Under the pieces are notes generated by a model, which saw only the letters and a list, made by a program, of their open reading frames with translations, did no database searches and had not been told where the DNA came from. The translations under genes and the position numbers were made by a program. A stretch of DNA of 64,000 nucleotides from Adineta vaga (Eukaryota; Rotifera), in assembly GCA_021613535.1 (NCBI GenBank), contig CP075494.1, positions 558,001-622,000 on the forward strand. The letters are read 5' to 3'. Of the stretch, positions 56,240 through 64,000 are shown one piece after another (within the stretch, counting starts at the first letter, position 1; each line of letters opens with the position of its first letter).

Positions 56240-57382
56240 TCAAAACTTTTCAAATTTTTGAATTCGATAATTCCATTCATCAGCAACATAAAGATTTCTT
56301 TCATTATCAAATGTTAAACTAGTAAGACCATCTAATTGATGTGATTGATTTCCTCTTTCACGATCACCAACTATCAATTCACCTTCTGTAATTTCTTCAT
56401 TCCATCGTACAACTCGATGATTTCCCCAATCTGCAACATAAATTTGTCCCAAATGATCAACAACTAATCCTTCAGGAAAAGACAATTGTTTAAGACTCTT
56501 TCCTTTTTTATTTCCACCAGAAACAATAATACCTTCTTTGGCATCTTTTATCCATTTCATTACACAATTATTTTCTTTATCAGTTACATAAAGTGAATAA
56601 TTATTATCAATAAAAATAAATTTTAGTCTATTGAATTGATCAAGTTGATTTCCTTTTCCATTTCCTCCTGCTATTGTAATAGCATTTTGTTTCCATTTAG
56701 TATTATCTCGAATGTTAACAGAAGAAGAATATTTTCCTAAAAAAGATAAATCATCTATTCGATGTATCAAATTAGAAAAGATACGAATGTATTTAACATA
56801 CTTAGTTTCTGTGGTAAATCATTCAATTGATCTATCAACATTTGAACATCTTGACGAGAATTATTATAATTTCTTTGTACAATAATAAGAATTTCAGTTT
56901 TTTCTTTCAAATGTTTATTTCGATTATTGATTTTCATAGAAAAAGAATACTTATCAATATGATGATCACTAATATGAATAGAAATTGTGTTGTTCGTTTT
57001 AAGAGATATCTTTTTCTCTCAGATGCTGAAGAATGTTCTTCTATTATCACATTATTGTCTCATATGTTCTATATAAAATAAAAATAGATAAATAATGATG
57101 AGAAAGATTTCATCGTATATAGAAATAACCTCGGAGAATTTTAACAGCATCAGTACAATGAATTTCATCAAATGCATCGATAGGAAAAGTAAAATCTTGT
57201 TCATTTATTTTATCTTGATCAAAAAGAGATTACATTAAATTCAGTGTACCACAAAGTGATGAATCATCTCGAATTCGTCGTGGAACATCATCACCCAAAA
57301 AGAAATGTAATCGTTGTCGATCATTATCAGTAAGTAGATCTTGAGTTTTCAACATAATCGCTCGTAAATGATGAGAATCCAT
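56240..57382 (-). CDS. DED-like domain / TM / NHL-repeat receptor-like gene with one in-frame stop
   Basis: Exons 57382..57130, 57058..56951, 56903..56802 and 56754..56240; all phases close (325 codons) except that codon 51 is TAA (57232-57230). Residues 1-84 resemble a death-effector domain: LLTDNDRQRLHFFLGDDVPR, then SLFDQDKINEQDF, DAFDEIHCTDAVKILR. Then a TM helix (TTQFLFILVIIILI), a juxtamembrane helix (RNYNNSRQDVQMLIDQL) and NHL repeats (LYVTDKENNCVMKW, IYVADWGNHRVVRW, LYVADEWNYRIQKF). Layout implies a cytosolic DED and an outside propeller. The TAA replaces a residue normally Gln-like in the context (one C-to-T change from CAA), so the copy may be a new pseudogene. Confidence 0.65.
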
Positions 57383-57877
57383 TATTATTTGTTCTTCTTT
57401 TCTGCGTGTTAAGGAGAAAATAGCATATTTTATTTAAATGATAAAGAATGCTGTGAAGGTAGAAAAATATCTTCTCGTAGAGAATGATCGAGACAAATAC
57501 AACAGTACGTGTACAGGGTTATAAGTGAAAAAGAAGCTTGTGCTTTATCGTCTTTATAGATAAGAAAGAAATAGCGAATATTCGATGGATTAAAAATTTA
57601 TTCCGTGTGAATACGTCGTATGTTCAAATTACTTGAGTAATAGTAAAATTTATTATTTGACAAAGTTGTTGGAAAACAGGTCACATACTTCACTAAACTG
57701 TATGACGGACATTATATGTGTTATAAATACTGATACAGCATATCTTAAATTTTCAATAAAAAGATCTTTAACTCCTTATATTGAAAATCGAAAGTAGATT
57801 TTAGTCAAATGAGAAAACGTAGAATCTTTGTTCACTCTCATAGGATAATTCCAGTCAAAAATTGATAATCTATTCCA
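57383..57877. other. Intergenic, no gene seen
   Basis: AT-rich; upstream of the DED-NHL gene and downstream of the multipass protein gene. Confidence 0.4.
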
Positions 57878-58734
57878 TTAAACATCACAAATATTGTCTT
57901 TAGATTCTTTTGTAGCAAGAGGTTTTTCATCTCCATGATAATTTTTCACACTTGGTTCAATAATCTCATTGAGACAAGGTAACAAACAGCGATCATTCCA
58001 TATACAAATGCATACATAACTAACGCCTATAACATATTGTAGAAATACGGGAATGAAAACAAATCCTTCAGTAATATGTTCTTTGCTTTCACATCGGTAA
58101 CAGATTATAGAAAAACATACTATTGACGGCAAAGTAGTAAAAACGATAATTTGATTAACGAAAAACCAAATGATGCCAACTATAATGAGAGTATTGGAAC
58201 ACAAAACAATCAATTTGATAAAAAAACGCTGATTTTGTCGATAATGTGCCATGTTATCTCGTATCTTCCTAAAAAAAAAGAATACTCACTATTATTTTAA
58301 GCATACACATCGTTTGAACATAGAAAGTAGTAAATTAAAAAATAAGTTTGACAAGAAAAATCAAGGCATTCTTACCGAAACAAAACTGCCATCCATTGAA
58401 TCATAAGGATAGCAAATCCAAGAGAAGTTTGTTTAATCAGAGAAGAACCCTTTGTGCTTCCATAACTACAATCGCCAAAGTAGATTAATCCATATATGGT
58501 ATGAAAGTTAAAAGTGATGAATGAGACGAACAATAATAAATGATCTATCGTATAGTTCTTCTTCAATACATAAGATTTTGATTCAAATAATTGATTAGCT
58601 TTTCTAATTGAAAGGAACAAAAGACATGATAACCTCCATTCTTTCTTGTCGAGTATTTTCTTCACATAATTTCTATCTTCAATAGAAACAACTTGCTCGT
58701 TAGATACGTCTCTCTCTGATACTATAGTCGTCAT
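57878..58734 (-). CDS. Multipass membrane protein, unknown family
   Basis: Exons 58734..58376 and 58268..57878 (107-nt intron, phase 2), 249 aa from MTTIVSERD; an upstream in-frame ATG at 58770 would add 12 residues. Hydrophobic segments: HLLLFVSFITFNFHTIYGLI, SLGFAILMIQWMAVLF, FFIKLIVLCSNTLIIVGIIW with FVNQIIVFTTLPSIVCFSII, and FIPVFLQYVIGVSYVCICIW, giving four to five TM helices. A charged N-terminus and a hydrophilic C-terminal tail. No family recognised; both exons have coding-like composition and splice cleanly. Confidence 0.6.
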
Positions 58735-58770
58735 CGAAATTTTTGATAAAATAATTTTATATTTATGCAA

Positions 58771-59337
58771 TCGAATATTTTCTTGACGATATTACGCTTC
58801 AATAATATGACGTCTCGTCTCGACTGAATGCATCGAAATATCACGATTATGATTGATTTCTTCGTACTATTTCGAAAGGCGATACCTGTATAGTATAGCC
58901 ATACATTTAGAAAAGAAAAAAACAAATACCATGTACAGCATATAATGTGATATAATTGATGCATGATATATTCGAAAATTAAAACTAATTATAAATAAAT
59001 GTGAAAACTTCGGATTTTATCCGAGAGCTATGTGTATTGTAATGGGTGTATGAGAAATATGAGTCACTCTCGAATGTCTGATCATTAAAATTATCGACAG
59101 TACTCTTTTTAATGAGCTTGATTTTTGATCACTTGTTTTTTAATAAATTTTCGTGTTTGGACTTATCGAAATGACGGTTATAAGCAACGAGAATACATCC
59201 TTTTCCGCAATCCTGCTGAATAGGATGACTACTCTTAGAATAAAGATAACATATCGAATACCAAGATCTAATAGAATAATAATTATTATTATAACGATGC
59301 GTATCATCATTTTTGATTCACGCCGTGCACGAGCCTC
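58771..59337. other. Intergenic, no gene seen
   Basis: AT-rich stretch ending at the hairpin cluster. Confidence 0.4.
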
Positions 59338-59406
59338 TTGAGGGTGTGAGTGCGGGTGTTGGTGATAAGCTAGTCTTCATTCCACACCTACACCCACATC
59401 CTCAAG
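59338..59406. repeat. Telomere-like hairpin 14
   Basis: Left arm CTTGAGGGTGTGAGTGCGGG, right arm CACCTACACCCACATCCTCAA then G. Both CTTGAG/CTCAAG ends are perfect; one of the best copies. Confidence 0.8.
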
Positions 59407-59854
59407 TAACTATGGGCTAGCTTTTCGATAATAACAGGGAGCTTTGCAACTTTTCCTAATATGATCATAAACTTCTGTGTTTTCACAAGGATGCAAAACA
59501 TGTAGGTACAACAGCTACTGACAAAACTGATTATTTTACCTTAGATGAAATCTGTATACTTTTTATTATAGTGAACAAGTTGGACAGATAGTAAGATTCA
59601 ATAGAACTTCTTGTACATGTAAAAACAATGTTTTATGATCAGTTTTAAACAAGTGAATTTAATTTCCACAATGTGTGGTTTTTTTATTGAGTTAAAAGTT
59701 GATTTTGTTATTTGATTTTATTTATATTGTGTTTGGAATAAAAATTTAAGTAACGTAAAAGAAAGTATTATCTTTCTATTCAAATGAATCAGTCTTGAAA
59801 CTTATAAGAAAACAGAGCTATAGCATTCTTTCAATTAATCTATTCCCATAAGTT
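59407..59854. other. Spacer between hairpins 14 and 15
   Basis: No gene seen; AT-rich. Confidence 0.35.
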
Positions 59855-59916
59855 AAGGGTGTGGGTGTAGATGTAAGTAACGGTTCTACACCCATCCACC
59901 CACACCCACCCTCTAG
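59855..59916. repeat. Telomere-like hairpin 15
   Basis: Left arm AAGGGTGTGGGTGTAGATG, right arm ATCCACCCACACCCACCCTC. It abuts the Cys-rich gene fragment to its right. Confidence 0.75.
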
Positions 59917-60219
59917 ATGTCCACTACAAGGACATATGAAAACACGTCCACTTGATGTCGCTAGTTGAACACAACATTCAGATGGTGATAACGCTGTTTC
60001 ATTAATTAATCGACAGCATGTCTTCGAATATATTCCACATATTTGTCCAGGACAAAAAATATCAGTTGAGTTATTACATGATTCAAGTGTTCGTCTACAT
60101 GGCCTTTCCATACATTTCTCTCATCACAACAGATTCCACTATAACATTCTTTTGAAGACGTACAAGCTGATTGATCTCTTAAACAAATAGCTTTTAATAC
60201 AAGTTCATTAAGTCGACAT
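59917..60219 (-). pseudogene. Cys-rich gene fragment trapped between two hairpins
   Basis: Minus-strand reading begins after hairpin 16 with LNELVLKAICLRDQSACTSS and KECYSGICCDE, shifts frame at a duplicated AG (about 60117), and continues CMERPCRRTLESCNN, IFCPGQICGIYSKTCC and SECCVQLATSSGRVFICPC, ending where hairpin 15 starts. Ten or more Cys in spaced pairs suggest a disulfide-rich secreted domain. No start, no stop of its own and one frameshift: a captured or truncated fragment. Family unknown. Confidence 0.5.
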
Positions 60220-60280
60220 CTTGAGGGTGTGGGTGTGGGTGTTCATTTTATCATCAACTACGACCGCACCCACACCCGGA
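60219..60280. repeat. Telomere-like hairpin 16
   Basis: Left arm CTTGAGGGTGTGGGTGTGGG, right arm CGCACCCACACCC. The left side is perfect; the right terminus has lost CTCAAG. Confidence 0.75.
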
Positions 60281-60450
60281 AGTCCATCATATACATTCGG
60301 AAGTGCCGCACGAATATACCATGCCATGAACGAATGTCTGAAAGAGTTTTTCATAAAACTACTTCGTTGAGTCTCAAAATGATCCTCTGAGATTTTCCGG
60401 TTGAACTGCTCTTATGGGTATGAAACATACCTTGATAATCAAATGATCAA
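60281..60450. other. 170-bp insert between hairpins 16 and 17
   Basis: Unrelated to the neighbouring segments. A short open minus frame (SFMAWYIRAALPNVYDG) may be another coding scrap. Confidence 0.3.
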
Positions 60451-60553
60451 TCTTGACGGTGCGGGTGTGGTTGAATGTTTTTTCTGTACCCTCACCCTCA
60501 CCCACACCCACACCCACACCCACCCACACCCACCACACCCACACCCTCAAGAT
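60451..60553. repeat. Telomere-like hairpin 17, expanded right arm
   Basis: Left arm CTTGACGGTGCGGGTGTGG; the right arm is a long run of CCCACA/CCCTCA units from about 60489 to 60553 ending CCACACCCTCAAG. The right arm has at least nine hexamer-like units against three on the left, so expansion by slippage or telomerase-like addition occurred on one side. Confidence 0.75.
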
Positions 60554-61031
60554 GGGCCACAAGCGGATACAATGCTTGCATAGATCCAAAAGGTTTGTTC
60601 CTCATATGGATACACTTGGAAAGGCTCTGGAATGGATGGTGTCACATGGCACCTCAGACTCGGTAACAGCAGTAAACGAAGACGAACTCATATGCTTTGC
60701 GCAATTTCCAGAAACTTATTAACTAAATTAGCAGTTTTTCAACACAATCCTAACACAAAATTAGTCTCTCAATGTCACGGCAACAAAAAAAAAAGAGTGA
60801 GAACAAGAGAGACATGAGAGGAGCATAAAAAAAGAGGAGAGGAATGCAGTGATGAAAGTAAAAATAAACAAAAATGAAGAAATGAGAAAAAAAGAGGATT
60901 ATAACACAGAGGGAGAAATAAACAAAATAACAGAAAATAGATATGATACTATACATTCCTTTCGCTCGTCTTGCTCTCTACTTGCTCTTCGCTCCATACA
61001 GAACAAAAATAAATAAATTCAACATTTTCAT
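60554..61031. other. Scrap and purine-rich stretch
   Basis: 60555-60666 has an open plus frame (ATSGYNACIDPKGLFLIWIH), possibly an exon scrap starting at the hairpin edge. 60780-60950 is strongly purine-rich (GAGAAAAAAAGAGG type). No supported gene. Confidence 0.35.
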
Positions 61032-61757
61032 ATGATACTGCGCATGATACACTGTACAATCATTATCACTCTAATCGAAACAAACGCAAGTACTGTAACA
61101 ATGTTCTTAAAGTGGTGGTATCTGATCCTCTTTTTAAACATGTATAACCCAACAAGCTCGTCTGATGCTCGGGATGTGTCTGACCTCGATCGAACCTTGC
61201 AAACAGCACTAGCTGCCGCACGACATAGAGAGAGAGTCAACTCACACCATGATGAAGAACAACTGATGAACGAGAACAAAAACCAGGGCTTGATCAACAC
61301 AATAGTAAATCATAACAACAAAATTAAAAATATCGAAAACAAATTTAATGTTATGATCAATAATTATGCTAACTCGAGTTATGTAAAAGAAGTACTTGAA
61401 AAAACAAAAGAAATTGAAAAACATGTAATTGGAGCACCTCGTCCTCATCTATCGTGGAGAGATTTCATGATTATGATTACAGCTGGAGTAATACTAGCCG
61501 CTATCCTTATCATGTCAATGAAGAAACTAGTGGGTCCGTGGATAGTGAACTACATTAGCTCAAAAACAAATGTTAGAACAATACAAAAAAACACGAGTAT
61601 AGACCGGCTGGTAAAGACTGGCTTGGAGAAGATCTCGGTAATTGAACTCAAACATGAAATGGAACAGCAAATTGCTACACAAAACGAGAAATTAAATAAT
61701 ATACTGGTTATGTTGCAGATGGAACAAAATAGAAACAAAGAGAACGAAATGCATTAG
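61032..61757 (+). CDS. Coiled-coil / transmembrane / coiled-coil protein, retroelement-associated candidate
   Basis: Single open frame, 241 aa. A hydrophobic N-terminus (MILRMIHCTIIITLIETNAS, then FLKWWYLILFLNMY) may be a signal or anchor. Then a charged helix (TLQTALAAARHRERVNS, NTIVNHNNKIKNIENKFNVM), a TM segment (FMIMITAGVILAAILIMSMK) and a C-terminal coiled coil (ELKHEMEQQIATQNEKLNNI). Codon use is less AT-biased than the surroundings. The frame is followed within 450 nt by an A25 tract, as in a retroposed 3' end. This layout resembles structural or fusogen-like ORFs reported from large bdelloid telomeric retroelements, but no reverse transcriptase is in the window; a host gene is possible. 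Confidence 0.5.
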   Translation: MILRMIHCTIIITLIETNASTVTMFLKWWYLILFLNMYNPTSSSDARDVSDLDRTLQTALAAARHRERVNSHHDEEQLMNENKNQGLINTIVNHNNKIKNIENKFNVMINNYANSSYVKEVLEKTKEIEKHVIGAPRPHLSWRDFMIMITAGVILAAILIMSMKKLVGPWIVNYISSKTNVRTIQKNTSIDRLVKTGLEKISVIELKHEMEQQIATQNEKLNNILVMLQMEQNRNKENEMH

Positions 61758-62227
61758 CATAAAAACGTGGTATAGAATAGTGGATGAAACAGGTCTCAAA
61801 CTGGTAAAAAAAAACAAAAAAAAAACAAACACATTGTATGTCCATAACGTGCTGCCCTTCTTGTAATAGCTTAACATCGCATCACTTCTCTCTACTCGTT
61901 CGTTATCTAGATAATGCGCAGAATAACAGATGAGTATATATCTTCTTTTCTTTTTTTCTTTCTTTTCTCCCTTCCACTTTTCAAGCAGTCAGAATTTCTC
62001 GCTGGTCAAATTTCGTCTTTGGGTCTACCTGGTGCAGTTCACCACTCGCTTCTCTCTCACGTGTATTTCTTATTTTTTATTTTCTCTCTTCGTTTGCTCT
62101 CTTTTTTATCTAAACTTTTCATTCTTACAAATATCAATACACAGCTCATGCTCAAATTGTCCCTATAGGACCGCCATGGTCACTGGGATATAGTATGCTA
62201 ATAAAAAAAAAAAAAAAAAAAAAAAAA
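61758..62227 (+). mobile_element. 3' tail with pyrimidine-rich tract and A25 end
   Basis: After the coiled-coil ORF there is an A-rich piece, a pyrimidine-rich tract (61935-62110) and the end GCTAATAAA running into 25 A (62203-62227), after which composition changes to ordinary AT-rich DNA. Consistent with the 3' end of a non-LTR-type or otherwise retroposed insert. A target duplication could not be identified. Confidence 0.45.
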
Positions 62228-64000
62228 GTTGTCATCCGTATGCAAGCGTCATTTTTCTCACACAAATTTAATATTTTTGTTACTAGTATGTTGGTTTTTT
62301 TCGTTTCTTCAATTCATCAGGTGAAATAATTACAAAAACTTGAAAAGATAAGGGAAAAAAGAAGTTGCAACACATTCGATTAAAAACAAGTTAAACAACA
62401 ACAACACATATATGACATATTAATATTAAAATAATGTACATATTCACTACGTTACCCGTCGAATTGGTCTATCGAATTCTCGACAAGCTTCTCAGTCGAG
62501 GGAAAATCTTCTAAATGTAAAATTTTGTTTTATTCCATAAGAAATATAATATTAAAAATAATTTGAATACCATTAGAGTTTCATTAAAAAAATAATTTTA
62601 AAATAAAACTGTAAATCAAATGAACTTATTAAACAATAAATTTATTAAAAATATAAATTAGAAATAATATCAGCTATTGTTTATGTTTACATTATAAGAA
62701 AAATGTTCGTTGAATAGACTTTTTTATGAAATTAACGAATAAATTTAAAGATAGAAATAATTTTTGAATTTCATTTTTCATTATTACGATATTGAATTCT
62801 TTAGAATTTTACAAAAACAAAAGATTCGAAAATGTTTTTATTTATTTTTATCAGAGAAATACTATTATATTCAGCGCGTCTTTTTTCTGGATATAAATAT
62901 CATCATCATCATCATCATCAGAAAATTGAATCAAGAAAATCATTCATATGAGAATTTTGTTTAAAATACACTTTCATTGACAACCGATCAAGAACAAATC
63001 GGTGAATAAAATCAACAGAAATTATTCCGAAAAAAATACGTTTTGGAAGAAAACCAGCGAAATTTATCGGTATTATTATGCTTACATTCATCACTATAGT
63101 TTATTTAGTTAACCTTAAATGATATTTTTCTTCTTCGTTGGAAAGATGAACAACTTCGTGAACTTTATATGAATTCACCAGTAGATATTTTCTTGTTTAT
63201 ATTTCGATTTGAAAGGAATTACGAACGACTTTTTTTTTTCGATTATTTACGCATTGAATTGGATTAGTCTTTATAACTTATAATTCTTTGAGATCAAAAT
63301 TTGATTTACTGATTAATTCTGTGACTGGAAAATGGAGAATTTGAATTACTATTGATACCATTAAAATTGGCAAATACGGAAGGTATGTATAATGACGAAT
63401 GTTGAGTATCAGACAAAAATTGAGATATTATTATCTTTGTTCCTCTTCGTTATTGTCGTTAATCTATCAAGGAGATATGGGAAAGATAAATGATGATATC
63501 ATAATAAATATCAATAGGATTAAATCAAATCAAATTTGTATAGTTGGTTATTAAATTGATTTAGATGGATGAATAAATAAATAATAAACTAGAAAAACAG
63601 TTTATATACTATCTATCTCTCGAATATCATATAGTACAGAAGAATACATAGACAAGGCCTAGATTAAACGATTATTATCATTACTGTTATTCTTATACGA
63701 ATAGATTTAATACAATTCTAGGTATAAAGAAAAGAAAATAGAAACATCTCGTTCATTACGATATATGTTCGAGGTCTTTATCGATATAGATAGAAAAGAA
63801 TGAATCGAGGGTATTCGAATTATAAATAGATTATAGAAGATTGCTAAGAAGTGAATAACAATTTCATATTCTTTTATACATTCTTATTATAAGGTTCAAA
63901 ATAAACATACATGTGAAAAAAATCATATTATTATCCATTCAAGACTGATACTTTGACTTAAATGGACGACTATTTATATCATAGATTTCCATTTATATTA
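62228..64000. other. AT-rich terminal stretch, no gene supported
   Basis: Only short frames. A CAT microsatellite lies at 62900-62920. Parts of 63100-63260 look like a decayed coding piece (plus frame with FLFIFRFERNYERL) but cannot be assigned. Confidence 0.4.

Noticed and set aside
1001-60553. Hairpin repeats as a CRISPR-like array
   Set aside because: Copies are kilobases apart, palindromic with telomere-like arms, and spacing is irregular; host is clearly eukaryotic.
60401-60666. Plus frames rich in His/Pro/Thr around 60.5 kb
   Set aside because: They are translations of the expanded CCCACA arm of hairpin 17.

Overview
The window looks like nuclear DNA of a bdelloid rotifer (Adineta/Rotaria/Philodina type). 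Reasons: AT-rich intergenic DNA; genes broken by very short GT-AG introns (mostly 45-75 nt); families typical of bdelloids (NHL-repeat and FG-GAP/VCBS membrane proteins, F-box/LRR proteins, DEG/ENaC channels, expanded 7TM receptors); bacterial- or fungal-looking genes (pentapeptide repeats, L-amino-acid-oxidase type flavoenzyme, aryl-alcohol-dehydrogenase-type aldo/keto reductase); and many short hairpins built of TGTGGG units, which I recall as the bdelloid telomere repeat. Species is not determinable by eye.

Layout. 0-6 kb: 3' end of an NHL gene, a type II membrane protein, a secreted helical protein and a membrane-anchored pentapeptide-repeat protein. 6-9 kb: an LC8-type dynein light chain, an endonuclease/exonuclease/phosphatase-type protein whose N-terminus is made of a hairpin repeat, and a LamG fragment abutting another hairpin. 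10-17 kb (minus strand): F-box/LRR gene, FG-GAP repeat protein, and an EF-hand protein with Gly/Tyr repeats and a proline-rich core containing IIIERW-type motifs. 19.6-26 kb: DEG/ENaC channel, membrane-anchored flavin amine oxidase (one frameshift), and a frameshifted paralogue of the type II protein at 1.2-1.9 kb.

27.7-52.7 kb is dominated by three 4-6 kb copies (A, B, C) of one 11-exon gene that is a paralogue of the 15-17 kb EF-hand gene. The copies differ by a 66-bp deletion, a 1.17-kb insertion with inverted ends, a 364-bp MITE with a 10-bp target duplication, an insertion/footprint pair, and a minisatellite with 4, 3 and 2 units. Between A and B lies 3.5 kb of decayed ~30-bp repeats carrying GGTTC and GAACC. 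Between B and C lie 7TM pseudogene pieces, an intact 7TM receptor, the aldo/keto reductase and a decayed piggyBac-like element.

53-64 kb: F-box gene, secreted FG-GAP protein with an 8-nt microexon, a probable DED-TM-NHL gene with one in-frame stop, a multipass membrane protein, a patchwork of hairpins and gene scraps (59.3-60.6 kb), and a coiled-coil/TM ORF followed by a 25-nt A tract (retroelement-like). The last 1.8 kb is AT-rich with no gene I can support.

Most notable: a dispersed family of 45-105 bp inverted-repeat hairpins (17 two-armed, 5 half copies) whose arms are TGTGGG-type repeats bounded by CTTGAG/CTCAAG. They repeatedly sit exactly at the edges of gene fragments and at a paralogue break, so they are either a tiny transposon family or scars of telomere-repeat-associated break repair.
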